Positions 1 to 9,950 are shown, counted from the first letter of the stretch. The stretch: DNA of 64,000 bases from Hyphobacterium sp. SN044 (GCF_021864465.1 NZ_JAKKUV010000001.1:389895-453894), one strand, 5' to 3'. Translations and numbers: made by a program. The notes: generated from the sequence alone by a model not told the origin.

Positions 1-435
<435 letters not shown>

Positions 436-528
436 TCCCGATGCTCATGCACGGCGATCGTTTCGTTCGCACGTCCATGTGCCTCGGTCAGGTTTTGTCT
501 CTTCAGATTTTATTGGATCGCACGTGCC

Positions 529-647
529 GACCGGGTGGTTATTGCGGGGGGACCCCACCCGTTCCCATTCCGAACACGGCCGTTAAGACCCCCAGCGCCG
601 ATGGTACTAAGTCCTAAGACTTGGGAGAGTAGGTCGCCGCCCGGTCT
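529..647 (+). rRNA. 5S ribosomal RNA
   Basis: A 119-nt stretch about 93 nt after the 23S end carries the 5S core (cccgttcccattccgaacac) and closing helix I strands gaccgggtgg / ccgcccggtct. It is the last gene of the rRNA operon, because a strong terminator follows at 696. Confidence 0.94.
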
Positions 648-695
648 GCACGTTCGATCCAATGACCCTCCTTCATGCGATATCACGCACAAGAA

Positions 696-725
696 GCCCC
701 GCCGGCATCCGCCGCGGGGCTTTTT
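696..725 (+). terminator. Rho-independent terminator of the rRNA operon
   Basis: Stem gccccgc (696-702) pairs with gcggggc (714-720) across an 11-nt loop and is followed directly by five T. It sits about 50 nt after 5S. Confidence 0.85.
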
Positions 726-831
726 GCGTTCCGGGGCCGCGTTTGGTGACTTCGTCACAGACACGCGCGCTGCGCTGGCCGCATTCTTCCGGCATGGCCG
801 CGTCTGGCGGCTGGCAATCGGAGGACATGAC

Positions 832-1023
832 ATGCCGCGCAACGAAGGAACGCTCGATCGGATCCTGCGGATCGTACTGGGCCTGGTGCTGATTTCACTG
901 GTTTTCGTCGGACCGCAGACGGTCTGGGGCTGGGTCGGCGTCGTGCCATTGCTGACGGGCCTTGTCGGCTTCTGCCCGCTCTATGCTCTCATCGGCTTTC
1001 GAACCTGCCCGGTTCGAAGCTAG
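832..1023 (+). CDS. DUF2892 (YgaP-type) inner-membrane protein
   Basis: A 63-aa protein starting MPRNEGTLDR, with two hydrophobic segments (about 12-27 and 33-55) joined by a short loop, which is the DUF2892/YgaP_TM layout. The fold is a small two-helix membrane domain that also occurs fused to rhodanese domains; its role when free-standing is not settled. The start is chosen at the ATG preceded by a GGAGG element; the frame is open further upstream but runs through the 5S/terminator region and is not plausible there. A Crp/Fnr regulator follows 69 nt downstream on the same strand, and the two may be co-transcribed. Confidence 0.8.
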   Translation: MPRNEGTLDRILRIVLGLVLISLVFVGPQTVWGWVGVVPLLTGLVGFCPLYALIGFRTCPVRS

Positions 1024-1092
1024 ATCCGGTCGCTTCAGACTTGCGCCTTCCCCAGCCTCTGCCAGTCTCGGGGGATTGGCCGAGGAGGGAGC

Positions 1093-1689
1093 ATGCCCGC
1101 AGGTAAGGCAGCGCATTCGATCGAATGTCCGCAAGGAACGGTCCTTTTCCGGGCCGACGATGCCTGCAAGGGATTCGTGGTCGTTCGCTCCGGACGCATC
1201 CGTGTCTCGTTGACATCGCGGACCGGGCGCGAGGTCACGCTCTACCGTGTCGGGCCCGGTGATATCTGCCTGCAAACCTTCAGCTGCCTCGTCGAGGGGC
1301 GGCGGTATGCCGCCGAAGGCGTTGTGGAGGCAGATCTTGTCGCCGAAATCATACCGCCGGACGCGTTCCGCCAGCGCCTGGCGTCCGATCACGTGTTCAG
1401 GGATGCCATTCTGAGGGCCGTTGCGCACCGGTTTTCCGACTTCGAACAGCTGGTCGAGGACGTCGCGCTGTCCGGTCTTTCGGCGCGGCTTGCGAGGGCG
1501 TTGTTGCGGCTCACTGACCCGCAAGGGCATGTAACCATCACGCATGAAGCGCTGGCGGTTGAAGTGGCCTCGGGGCGGGCCGTGATCAGCCGTACACTCG
1601 GCGAGTTTGCCCGCCGCGGCTGGATCGCACTTCATCGCGGCGACATCGAAATCCTGAAGCCCGAAGCCCTGAAACGTGTTGCCGGCTGA
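1093..1689 (+). CDS. Crp/Fnr-family transcriptional regulator
   Basis: A 198-aa protein with an N-terminal cyclic-nucleotide-binding-type beta-roll (about 10-110: RSGRIRVSL, VGPGDICLQTFSCL) and a C-terminal winged helix (about 145-195). The recognition helix region reads VASGRAVISRTLGEFARRGW. Cysteines are present at about residues 12, 25, 57 and 62, but not in the Fnr iron-sulfur spacing, so the sensed signal is unknown. A strong Shine-Dalgarno (GAGGAGGG) precedes the ATG. It follows the DUF2892 gene, a pairing often linked to redox or sulfur stress; that link is inference only. Confidence 0.88.
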   Translation: MPAGKAAHSIECPQGTVLFRADDACKGFVVVRSGRIRVSLTSRTGREVTLYRVGPGDICLQTFSCLVEGRRYAAEGVVEADLVAEIIPPDAFRQRLASDHVFRDAILRAVAHRFSDFEQLVEDVALSGLSARLARALLRLTDPQGHVTITHEALAVEVASGRAVISRTLGEFARRGWIALHRGDIEILKPEALKRVAG

Positions 1690-1804
1690 TTTCCACCCAA
1701 GGCTTGCCGCCTCTGACCGGCTTCTACCTGCGATCGCTGGACCCGGATGCCGGGTCTGATACCTGCGAGATCGGGTCGGTTCTCTTCAATGTCCCGAGGT
1801 TTCC

Positions 1805-2293
1805 ATGCTTTCTGCCTTCGCCAGCGCTCTTGTGCTTGCCTCCGTCCAGGATGGCTGCGTCGATCATTCCGCCTACAATTTCGATCTTGAGGGCGCGCGC
1901 CTGCGTGAGGTCGAGATCATCCGCAGCGAGCCGGCCGGCCGCAGCGAGAGCGGCAGCTTCCCGGATGGGACGGTCGTGACCGTTTCGGCCGCGTACTGCA
2001 CCGATCCGGTGATCACGATGGATGTCGATGCCCCGCTTGATGCGCAGAATGAGATGCGTCTGGGCCAGCTCCTGGGGCGGCTCGATGTCATCGCCGGTTG
2101 CACGGCCAATGACTGGGCGGCGCAGGACGCGTCGCTGGCGGCCGCCACTGCGGCGGTCGAGGCGGGCGACGCTTGGAACAATGACGGAGCGCCGATCGCC
2201 GGAACCGGCGAGGGCGGCGAAGTCACGCTCGACGTTCGCCCGGTCGACGGCCGGCTTCACGCGACCTTCGTCTGCTCGCGCGCGGCGGGCTAA
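1805..2293 (+). CDS. Hypothetical secreted protein
   Basis: A 162-aa product with a short hydrophobic N-terminus (MLSAFASALVLASVQ) that could be a signal peptide, then an acidic soluble domain with cysteines at about 18, 63, 98 and 158 that could form two disulfides. No family is recognised. A weak Shine-Dalgarno (cgaggt) precedes the ATG. It lies 75 nt before another secreted unknown on the same strand. GC and codon use match the surrounding genome. Confidence 0.6.
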   Translation: MLSAFASALVLASVQDGCVDHSAYNFDLEGARLREVEIIRSEPAGRSESGSFPDGTVVTVSAAYCTDPVITMDVDAPLDAQNEMRLGQLLGRLDVIAGCTANDWAAQDASLAAATAAVEAGDAWNNDGAPIAGTGEGGEVTLDVRPVDGRLHATFVCSRAAG

Positions 2294-2368
2294 CCCTCCC
2301 GCCTCACATCATCGTGCCTTGGCGGCTCCGGACCGGCCTGTCAGTCTGATGGGTGAGGGAGGACTGCC

Positions 2369-3511
2369 ATGCTCGTGACTGCCGCCGCACTTGCGCTTTT
2401 CGTCCAGAGCGAACCGTTCGATGTCACGCGAGACTGGGACAGCGTACTCGACACCCGGATCAGCGCGGAATGGACCGGACCTCACCGCGAATACGATTTC
2501 TGGATCGGCGAGTGGGACGCGAACTGGCGTGGCCGAGAGGAAGACGGGCTGCATCATGTTGCCGACGGGAACCGCCAGTACCACCTTGTCTTCCCTGTGC
2601 TCGGCGGCAAGGCGATCATCGAGCTGGCCCAGCCGATGGAGCAGCCCGAAGGCGAAGCGCGCGGGCGGGGCTTTTCGATCCGCTACTATGACGAGGCCCG
2701 AGAACATTGGGTGATGGCCCAGCACTGGCCGAACCCGCAATTCGACGGCGTCGCCTTCCTCGACCAGCTGACCGGACGGTCCGACCACGGCCGGATCATG
2801 GTCTATTCCTCGGCCCTGCAGCAGACCTCGGACGCGGGAAACCCCACCATTCGCCGCTACCAATTCTCCGATATCGCCGCCGATCGCTTCCGGTGGGACG
2901 GGGCCAACACGACCGACCACGGCGATAGCTGGACAACCTGGATGGTGGTTGATTTCGACCGCACCGGTCCGCAGCCGGACCTGCCCGGCACGTCAGAGGC
3001 CTTCCCGGGACAGGATGAGGATCTCCTCTGCACCAGCGAGCCGCACGGCGCACTCGATAGCCTTGAGGGTGTCTGGTCCGGCACCGCCCTGTCGCCGGAC
3101 GGAACCAGCGAGCCGGCCCGGCTGACGGGAACGCGCATGCTGGACGGCTGCGCGGTACTCGTCGTTTTCGAGCGCCCGGAGAGCGGCTATCGCAGCTTCA
3201 CCTTCTGGAGCTATGCGCCGCTCTTCCAGCGCTGGTTTGCGCTCTATCTCAACAACCAGCCGGGCGAGGGGCATCGCTACTATGCCGGCGGTGTGGCCGG
3301 GGAGGGCGCATGGTTCGCCGCTCTGCCGGGCGCGGCGATCACCGACGAAACCACGCCGTTCATTGGCAATGCGGCCGGCGATCATTCCAATGCACCGGCG
3401 CGGATCGGCTGGACCGCGCTGGACGACGATCATGTCGTCTTCCGCGTCGAGGTGCGGGGCGGGGACGGGGAATACGCCATGCGCCGGGAATACGAGATGC
3501 GCCGCGAATAG
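2369..3511 (+). CDS. Hypothetical exported protein with two lipocalin/DUF1579-like halves
   Basis: A 380-aa protein with a strong GGAGGA ribosome site and an N-terminal hydrophobic stretch (LVTAAALALFV). The first half opens with REYDFWIGEWDANWR and the second with LDSLEGVWSGTALSPDG. Both are the G-x-W type openings of lipocalin-like or DUF1579-like beta barrels, and each is followed by an alternating strand pattern (for example YRSFTFWSYAPLFQRWFALY). It probably binds a hydrophobic ligand or acts as a secreted accessory protein; no enzyme motif is visible. The family assignment is from motif memory and is tentative. Confidence 0.6.
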   Translation: MLVTAAALALFVQSEPFDVTRDWDSVLDTRISAEWTGPHREYDFWIGEWDANWRGREEDGLHHVADGNRQYHLVFPVLGGKAIIELAQPMEQPEGEARGRGFSIRYYDEAREHWVMAQHWPNPQFDGVAFLDQLTGRSDHGRIMVYSSALQQTSDAGNPTIRRYQFSDIAADRFRWDGANTTDHGDSWTTWMVVDFDRTGPQPDLPGTSEAFPGQDEDLLCTSEPHGALDSLEGVWSGTALSPDGTSEPARLTGTRMLDGCAVLVVFERPESGYRSFTFWSYAPLFQRWFALYLNNQPGEGHRYYAGGVAGEGAWFAALPGAAITDETTPFIGNAAGDHSNAPARIGWTALDDDHVVFRVEVRGGDGEYAMRREYEMRRE

Positions 3512-3520
3512 CGCCCGGCG

Positions 3521-4654
3521 CTATTTCCCGCCGAGGGCGCGCGCCGGCAGCGAGATGATGCTGGCGGCCAGCCCGGCGAGCGTGCCGGCCGGGCCCGGTG
3601 TGTCGCGGCCCTGTTCGCCCAGCAATGCGGTCTGCAGCGCTCCGCTGGTCACCATGCTCATCAGTGTCGGCGAACTGGCGAAGGTCGTGTGGTTCAAGGA
3701 TCCGCCATCGCTGAAGTGCGTGAGGTCGATCACTGTCACGCCCATCTGCGTCAGTTCTTCGACATGGTTGCCCGATCCGACACGCGGGGCCCGCTCGCCG
3801 CGAATGAAGCTCGACAACGCCAGCAGGCGGTCGCGGTGCGAGACGAAGACGACGAGATGCTCGGGCAATGTGTCCATCGAGGCGACCTGCTCGCGGAACA
3901 CATCGGAATCGATATCGGGGGAGGCAAGGACCACGGCATCGAGGCGCTCGATCACGCCGCTCCGTCCCGTCAGGCTCAATTGGCGCAGCGACTCCATCGT
4001 CAGGAGAGCGCCCATCGAATGCGCGATCACCGTGATCGATCCGGTATCGCTTTGCGAGAGCAATTCGAGCGTATGGGCGAGCCCGTCGCGGCTGAACTGG
4101 ACGCTGTCGCGGTCGTAGAGATAGGCCGAAAACCGCCCCGCCGACGGCCACGCGAAATGAACCCCCACGCCCTCGACCTGAAAGTCGGCGAAAATCTGGG
4201 CGTTCAGGTAAAGCCCGTTCGAAAACGGCGTATTGAAGCCATGGACGAAAACGACGATGTGACGATCCTCGCCGGCCAGGTCCGCGAGGCGGGCATTCAG
4301 GCGCGCGATGAATTCCGCTTCACTCCCCAGACCTTCGTAAGACGACAGGGCGAATTCCGAAGCGGGATCGACGCGCGAACCGGGATAATCGATATGGCCG
4401 GGCTCCCGCTGCCGCGGCACCCAGACCCCCGCATCGGCGAAATCGAGCTTGATCGACCGCGCGTCGTCAAACCGGCGATCGCCGGTCTCGTCGGGCGTCC
4501 GCGTGGTTGCAATCAGCAGGTGCTCGGTCTGGCCGAGCGAAGGGTCAGGCGTGACCAGAGGCAGCCGCGCCGGATTGGAGGCGCAGGCCGATGCCAATAT
4601 GCAGAGCGCGACGGCGAGGCCGAAGGCGTGAAGGCTTGGCAAAGGGCGTCTCAT
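3521..4654 (-). CDS. DUF900 alpha/beta-hydrolase lipoprotein
   Basis: A 377-aa protein. The chosen ATG has a GGAGAG site and gives a clean lipoprotein signal (AVALCILASAC, lipidated Cys about 24). An alpha/beta-hydrolase core follows: ATTRTP strand, VVFVHGFNTPF (about 130), FAWPSAG, and the nucleophile elbow VIAHSMGALL (about 210), with a late DSDVFREQV segment and HRDRLLALS. This is the DUF900 family (periplasmic lipase/esterase-like, substrate unknown). It is convergent with the 2369 gene (9-nt gap). Anchoring in the outer membrane facing the periplasm is expected from the lipobox. Confidence 0.88.
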   Translation of the reverse strand: MRRPLPSLHAFGLAVALCILASACASNPARLPLVTPDPSLGQTEHLLIATTRTPDETGDRRFDDARSIKLDFADAGVWVPRQREPGHIDYPGSRVDPASEFALSSYEGLGSEAEFIARLNARLADLAGEDRHIVVFVHGFNTPFSNGLYLNAQIFADFQVEGVGVHFAWPSAGRFSAYLYDRDSVQFSRDGLAHTLELLSQSDTGSITVIAHSMGALLTMESLRQLSLTGRSGVIERLDAVVLASPDIDSDVFREQVASMDTLPEHLVVFVSHRDRLLALSSFIRGERAPRVGSGNHVEELTQMGVTVIDLTHFSDGGSLNHTTFASSPTLMSMVTSGALQTALLGEQGRDTPGPAGTLAGLAASIISLPARALGGK

Positions 4655-4720
4655 TGCCTCTCCGGTGGGCCGCGGAATGACGGGCAAGATGCCAGAATGT
4701 CCGCGAGGTTCAACGCCGTG

Positions 4721-5515
4721 TCAGACTTCGAGCGCCGTGTTGCGCCCGGTGTCCATGACGACGCGATAGCCGGCAGCTTCCGCCATGGCGACCGGGTCGC
4801 GTCCCGACAGGTGCGGCAGGCGTTCCAGGACCAGCCGTTTCGGCCAGCGCGCTTTCGGTGCTTCGGCGAAGAAGGCTTCGAGGATTTCCGGCTCCGCCCC
4901 CTCGACGTCGATCTTGATTGCGTCGGCGCATTCGATACCGGCGGCATCAAGCAGCTGCAGGAGGGTGACGGCATCGACCGTCAGCCCGCCATCGCCGATC
5001 AGACCGCTCTCGCCGCGATTGTGCGTGTTCTCGGTGAAGGACAGCGTGCCGGCCTGACCCGCGACCGCGACGGGGCGCACCTCGATCCGGTCGGCAAAAC
5101 CGGATGCGTCGATGTTGAAGCTGAGCCGCCGCAGCATTTCCGGCTGCGGCTCGATGGCGATAATCCGTCCGGGTCCGGTCGCGGCCGCGGCCAGCGTCAG
5201 TGAGTACAGGCCGAAATTCGCGCCGATATCGATAAAGCTGCTCTCCGGCGTCAGCGCGTCGATCAGATAGTCCAGCTCGCGCCGTTCCAGCTTGTCCGGC
5301 CGGGCGAGGGCGCGCTTCTCCGACAGATTGTCACGCGGATGCAGGCGCGCGCGGAAGCCGTTGACCTCGATGTCGACCGGGCCGGGATTGAACCAGGCGA
5401 CCGGCCGCACGGCCAGGCCCAGCCCGCCGCGGGAAGCTTCGATCAGCGATTTCCTGAAGCCCGTCGGGGCATGGTCCCCCCAAGCGGCGGGGGCGGTTTC
5501 GGCGCTCTGTGTCAT
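4721..5515 (-). CDS. FkbM-family SAM-dependent methyltransferase
   Basis: About 264 aa. It has the FkbM signature: SAM motif FIDIGANFGLYSLTLAAAA, acidic loop IIAIEPQPEMLRRL, and the diagnostic IKIDVEGAEPEILEAFF. FkbM enzymes O-methylate sugars or polyketide hydroxyls; here a surface-glycan substrate is likely but unproven. The start is uncertain: neither this ATG nor an in-frame ATG at 5596 has a good Shine-Dalgarno, and the extra 27 residues look unlike the family. It is 66 nt upstream of, and co-directional with, the DUF900 gene. Confidence 0.87.
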   Translation of the reverse strand: MTQSAETAPAAWGDHAPTGFRKSLIEASRGGLGLAVRPVAWFNPGPVDIEVNGFRARLHPRDNLSEKRALARPDKLERRELDYLIDALTPESSFIDIGANFGLYSLTLAAAATGPGRIIAIEPQPEMLRRLSFNIDASGFADRIEVRPVAVAGQAGTLSFTENTHNRGESGLIGDGGLTVDAVTLLQLLDAAGIECADAIKIDVEGAEPEILEAFFAEAPKARWPKRLVLERLPHLSGRDPVAMAEAAGYRVVMDTGRNTALEV

Positions 5516-5752
5516 GGCATCGAGACTTAGCTTGGCTTCGCACTGCACGCCAAGCTGTTCCGCACACGGAGCCGCCCTTGCATCCCCCGCCGCCATGCTC
5601 TAGATACGCCGCTCCCCCGGAGACGGGGGCGCGGCCTGGCCGCATCTGAGACGGGGTGGAGCAGCCCCGTTCGCCCGCAGCGGGTTTCCCGCGAGGACGG
5701 ACAAATGAGAAGGAACCGGGCTGCGGCCCTTTTCCGGATCGGCTCACACTGA

Positions 5753-5829
<77 letters not shown>

Positions 5830-5836
5830 AACTGAA

Positions 5837-5862
5837 AGCCCCGCCAACCGGCGGGGCTTTTT
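5837..5862 (+). terminator. Terminator after tRNA-fMet
   Basis: Perfect 9-bp stem agccccgcc / ggcggggct with loop aacc, then a T-rich tail (ttttcc). Confidence 0.85.
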
Positions 5863-5944
5863 CCTTTTTGCCGCACCCTTCAGCCATCGTTTTGTGGGGC
5901 GATCGGGCGTAGGGTCATGGATCACCTCAAGGAGAGGTCGAACC

Positions 5945-8900
5945 ATGATGCGCCTCGCAGCAGCATTCCTCACGGCCTTCGCATTGACCCAGATCGCGGC
6001 ACCTGCCGAGGCCGATCCGCCCACCGCCGTCGATGACAGCTATTCGCGCGATGCGCGCCGAACCCCCGCTGCCACAGGCGGATGGAACCAGGATTTCTAC
6101 GAACTCTCACCCAGCAGCACGACCAGCCTGTCAAACGGTGGCGTTGCCTTTGCCTGGCGGACCTCGGCGGGTGAGATAAGGGTGCTGACGCGCGACCGGC
6201 TCGGCAATCAGACCGCCCCGGAGTTTGTCGTCAGTTCCACGTCGAGCGGCAGCCCGTCGATCGCCGGGCTGACCGGCGGCGGCTTCGTCGTCGCCTGGGC
6301 GGGAACCGACCCGTCAGGGATCGGGACGGCGCCGGACATTGTCGCGCGCCGCTATGATGCTGCGCTGAATGCGGCAGGTCCGGCCTTCCGGGTCAACAAC
6401 GCCACCGCGGGTGACCAGGCCGTGCCCCACGCAGCCGGACTGACCGGTGGCGGTTTCGCGATCGCCTGGACGACTGCCAGCGAATACCAGGCCCGATTCT
6501 ACGACGCGGCGGGATTGGCGGTCACCGGTGAGGTCATTCTCAATACGAGTGCCATTACCGGGACCAGCTTCTTCGACACGCGCGCCCTCGACGATGGCGG
6601 TGTGGTGTTTGCCTGGGCGACGGCGACCGAGATGCGTACCCGCGCCTATTCCGCCACCGGCACGTTTCTCACGCCGGAACGCAGCTTCATGTCGGCGGCA
6701 ACGCCCGTCGACATGGCGCTGCTGGATGGCGGCGGCGTCGCGTTCGTGTCGCGCTACGACGTCGGTACGAACCGGGACCTGCGCATCGAGATGTTCGACG
6801 CCCGGGGCATTCAGACCGCGCCGCTCACGATTTTCGGTCCCCACCAGAGTTATCCGACCGAGTTCAATCACGTCACGCTCGACGCCCTTGATGATGGCGG
6901 CGCTGTCCTTGGGGCGGCCTGGTACCGGCCCGGCATATTCGGATATGCCGACCTGATTGTCGGCATTGTCGACGAACGGGGAGTGGTGATCGCAACGGCA
7001 CCGACCGGGTGGGGCAACCGGTTCCGACCGCACAGTCCTGACGCGATTGCGCTGGAAGACGGCCGGTTCATCGTCGTTGGTCCGGCAGGAACCGGCGCTG
7101 TCTTCTACGACCTGGCCCTTTTGTACGAACCGCGCCCGCTTTCGGCCGAGGAGGTGCACACGCTGAACGTGGCGGTCAATGACCGTGATGGCGATGGCAA
7201 TGCACTGACCATCACGCAGATCGCCGGTCAGGTACCCGTCGGCGGAGTGACCCTGCCGTCCGGCGGGGTCGTTTTCCTGTCGAACAACACGCTCGTCTAC
7301 ACGGCGACGTCGGCGGCTTTCGCCACGGCCCTCGCCAACGGCGAGGCGGGGGTGGATTCTTTCGCCTATACCATCAGCGATGGCACGGCCACGGATACAG
7401 CGACGGTGAACGTCACCCTCGTCGGCGTCGGCGATGCGCCCACCGCCAACAACGACACGCTGAGTTTTGCCGAGAACGAGGCGGCGCGGGATGTGCGCGC
7501 GACGCTGCTCGCCAACGACACCGATCCTGATACCGGTGAGACCGCGCAACTGACCGTCTCGGCGGTAAATACGGCCGGCACGCAGGGACAGGTCGTCTAC
7601 GCTCCGACCGCAGTGACCTATGCGCCGGGCGGGGCCTTCGAGGCCCTGCCTGCCGGACAGTCCGGTTCCGACAGCTTCGGCTACACCGTCTCCGATCCCG
7701 CTGGCCTGACGGATACCGCGACGGTGAACGTCACCGTCAACGGTGCGAATGATGCGCCGGTCGCTGCGAATGACGCGGTGACCTTCTCCGAGGAGGAGGG
7801 CGCGCGCAACATCACTTTCGCGCTTCTGAACAACGACACGGATGTCGACACCGGCGAAACCGCCCAGCTGGCGATCACCGCGGTCGACACGGCGGGCAGC
7901 CAGGGCGTGGTCGATCTGACCGGCGGGCAGGTCCACTACATCCCGAACGGGGCGTTCAACAGCCTGTCCGCCGGACAGACTGCGACCGACAGCTTCACCT
8001 ACACGATCACCGATCCGGGTGGGCTGACCTCGACCGCCACGGTGACGGTCACGATCAATGGTTTCGACGGTTACACGCTGACCGCCGAGGTCGAGGGCCT
8101 GGGGTCGGGGACGGTGTCGAACCTCGACCTCGCGATCAATTGCGGCACTGGCGGTTCGGCCTGTTCGGCGAAATTTGAGCAGAATACCAATGTCGAGCTG
8201 TTCGCCACGTCCGCCAGCGGCTCGCGCTTCGACGGCTGGTCGGGCGCGTGCAGCGGCACGGGCCAGTGCCTCGTTCCGATGACGATGGCGCAGGCGGTGA
8301 CGGCCCGGTTCGAAATCGATACCCCGCCCGCCGGCCGCATCGTGGCCGCAACCCTGCCCGGCGCACGCTCGGGCTATGTCGGCGGACCGGTCCTGACCGC
8401 CTACATGACAGTGATCAGCCGGGCCACGACCCCGGCGCAGGATTGCCGCATCTCCGCGGCGGGCGGGGCCCCCTTCGGCTTCGGATACCAGGCGCTCGAC
8501 GCCAGCAATCAACCGACGGGGCCGGCCGAGCCGCGCTTCGATCTCGGCAGTGGCCAGTCAATGAGCTTCGTGCTGATCATGGCCCCGCAGACCGCCACCA
8601 ACGCATCGGGTTATGCCTTCCAGCCGCAGATCGCGTGTGACAATGCCGATCTTGCGACCATACCGGGCGTCAACACGGTGCTGGTCTCGATCGGCAGTGC
8701 GCCGGTCCCGGACATATTATCGATCGGCGTGACCGTGTCGGGCGACGGGGTGGTGCGCATTCCTTCCAGCGGCAACCGGATCAGCTTCATGTCGGCTGCC
8801 GCAATGAATATCGGTGCAGGGGATGGCTCTGCCGGCGCGAACGACGCCACCGTCACGGTCAGCGTCGATACCGGCGCGGCGACCCTGCCGGTCACGCTGG

Positions 8901-9127
8901 AAGTCTGCGAGACCAATGCCAGCGGCTCGTGCACCACGCCGCGGGGCCAGGCCGCGTTGTCAACGGTGTTCTCGGGCTCCACGGCCAAGACCTTCGCCGT
9001 CTTCGTCCGGGCAAACGAGGGGGCGAGCGTGCCGTTCGACCCTGCGAATGCGCGCGTCTATCTGCGCTTCACCGACGCCACCGGAACGCTGCGCTCCGTC
9101 ACCAGCGCCGCCATCTCGGCTCCGTGA
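5945..9127 (+). CDS. Large secreted multidomain protein (tandem cadherin-like repeats, InlB B-repeat)
   Basis: A 1060-aa protein, started at the ATG that follows AAGGAGAGG and gives a clean signal peptide (cut near APAEA-DPP, residue 24). Residues ~40-390 hold repeated GGGFVVAW / DGGVVFAW strands suggesting a propeller-like domain. Residues ~400-705 hold about three tandem cadherin/VCBS-like Ig repeats (NDTDPDTGETAQL, SDSFGYTVSDPAGLTDTATV). Residues ~707-790 form an InlB B-repeat-type domain (RFDGWSGACSG). Residues ~795-1060 form a C-terminal module that resembles the end of the S8 protease at 54273-57815. There is no anchor or RTX-type calcium nonapeptide, so it is probably exported and loosely surface-bound. 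An adhesion or matrix role is inferred from architecture only. Confidence 0.85.
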   Translation: MMRLAAAFLTAFALTQIAAPAEADPPTAVDDSYSRDARRTPAATGGWNQDFYELSPSSTTSLSNGGVAFAWRTSAGEIRVLTRDRLGNQTAPEFVVSSTSSGSPSIAGLTGGGFVVAWAGTDPSGIGTAPDIVARRYDAALNAAGPAFRVNNATAGDQAVPHAAGLTGGGFAIAWTTASEYQARFYDAAGLAVTGEVILNTSAITGTSFFDTRALDDGGVVFAWATATEMRTRAYSATGTFLTPERSFMSAATPVDMALLDGGGVAFVSRYDVGTNRDLRIEMFDARGIQTAPLTIFGPHQSYPTEFNHVTLDALDDGGAVLGAAWYRPGIFGYADLIVGIVDERGVVIATAPTGWGNRFRPHSPDAIALEDGRFIVVGPAGTGAVFYDLALLYEPRPLSAEEVHTLNVAVNDRDGDGNALTITQIAGQVPVGGVTLPSGGVVFLSNNTLVYTATSAAFATALANGEAGVDSFAYTISDGTATDTATVNVTLVGVGDAPTANNDTLSFAENEAARDVRATLLANDTDPDTGETAQLTVSAVNTAGTQGQVVYAPTAVTYAPGGAFEALPAGQSGSDSFGYTVSDPAGLTDTATVNVTVNGANDAPVAANDAVTFSEEEGARNITFALLNNDTDVDTGETAQLAITAVDTAGSQGVVDLTGGQVHYIPNGAFNSLSAGQTATDSFTYTITDPGGLTSTATVTVTINGFDGYTLTAEVEGLGSGTVSNLDLAINCGTGGSACSAKFEQNTNVELFATSASGSRFDGWSGACSGTGQCLVPMTMAQAVTARFEIDTPPAGRIVAATLPGARSGYVGGPVLTAYMTVISRATTPAQDCRISAAGGAPFGFGYQALDASNQPTGPAEPRFDLGSGQSMSFVLIMAPQTATNASGYAFQPQIACDNADLATIPGVNTVLVSIGSAPVPDILSIGVTVSGDGVVRIPSSGNRISFMSAAAMNIGAGDGSAGANDATVTVSVDTGAATLPVTLEVCETNASGSCTTPRGQAALSTVFSGSTAKTFAVFVRANEGASVPFDPANARVYLRFTDATGTLRSVTSAAISAP

Positions 9128-9185
9128 CATCGCGCCGCCGCGTCCGGTTTGACACGGGAGTGCAATGTGATACCCACGCCGCGTC

Positions 9186-9290
9186 ACTTGGGGAGTAGCC
9201 ACCGCCGCCGGGCGGACCCTCGCGTCAACACACTCGGCCGGCAGGCCGTGGCGCAAGGGGAACGATCCATCGTTCAGGCGAGACCGAGGA
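9186..9290 (+). promoter_or_regulatory. yybP-ykoY (manganese) riboswitch
   Basis: The leader of the TMEM165/GDT1 gene contains the conserved blocks of the yybP-ykoY aptamer in order: ggggagtagcc (9190-9200), gcgtcaacacactcgg (9222-9237) and gcgagaccgagg (about 9278-9289). The first two carry the L1/L3 residues that bind Mn2+ in this class. The expression platform between 9291 and the ATG at 9363 is GC-rich with no T-run, so translational control is more likely than termination. Matched by eye to the family consensus, not by covariance model. Confidence 0.82.
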
Positions 9291-9362
9291 CATCGCGTCA
9301 CCGCACGCCGGGCGGGGGACGGGATGTCTTTGGTTTGATGTCTGCCCGGCTGGAATGCTTCC

Positions 9363-9938
9363 ATGGACGCGCTTTTCACTTCCACGCTTGTCGTTGCGCT
9401 CGCCGAGATCGGCGACAAGACGATGCTGCTCGCGATCATCCTGGCCGCGCGCTTCAACCGGCCGGTCGCCATCATTCTCGGCATTCTCGCCGCGACCCTG
9501 GCCAATCATTTCCTCGCCGCGCTCGTCGGATCGCAGACGGCGTACTGGCTCGACGGTTTCTGGTTTCGGCTCGCCGTGGCTCTCTCCTTCATCGCCATGG
9601 GCCTTTGGACCCTGATCCCCGACACGCTCGAGGACGACGAAAAGCCGTCCGTAACGCGTTTCGGAGCGTTCACTGCGACCGCGGTCGCCTTCTTTCTGGT
9701 GGAAATGGGTGACAAGACCCAGTTGGCGACGATCGCGCTCGGTGCCCGGTTCGAGAACGCCGTGCTGGTCACGATCGGCACCACGGCCGGCATGATGCTG
9801 GCGAATGTGCCCGCAGTTCTGCTCGGCGACCGGATACTTCGCCGCGTGCCCCTGAACGTCGTGCGGTATCTCGCCGCCGGCCTGTTCGTGGCGATCGGCG
9901 TCTGGATGCTGGCGGCGATCTGGATGACGGGCAGCTAG
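9363..9938 (+). CDS. TMEM165/GDT1 (UPF0016) family cation transporter
   Basis: A 191-aa, six-helix membrane protein with the two diagnostic E-x-G-D-K-T motifs, AEIGDKTMLLAI (about 14-25) and VEMGDKTQLATI (about 117-128), in inverted-repeat halves. Family members export Mn2+ or exchange Ca2+/Mn2+ for protons across the cytoplasmic membrane. The manganese riboswitch in its leader supports a Mn2+ efflux role in this genome. The Shine-Dalgarno is weak, in line with control through the leader. Confidence 0.92.
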   Translation: MDALFTSTLVVALAEIGDKTMLLAIILAARFNRPVAIILGILAATLANHFLAALVGSQTAYWLDGFWFRLAVALSFIAMGLWTLIPDTLEDDEKPSVTRFGAFTATAVAFFLVEMGDKTQLATIALGARFENAVLVTIGTTAGMMLANVPAVLLGDRILRRVPLNVVRYLAAGLFVAIGVWMLAAIWMTGS

Positions 9939-9950
9939 CGGGTCATCCGA

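Noticed and set aside
6314-8512. 732-codon minus-strand open frame inside the adhesin-like gene
   Set aside because: Arg/Gly/Val-rich shadow; the plus strand has signal peptide and clear Ig repeats.
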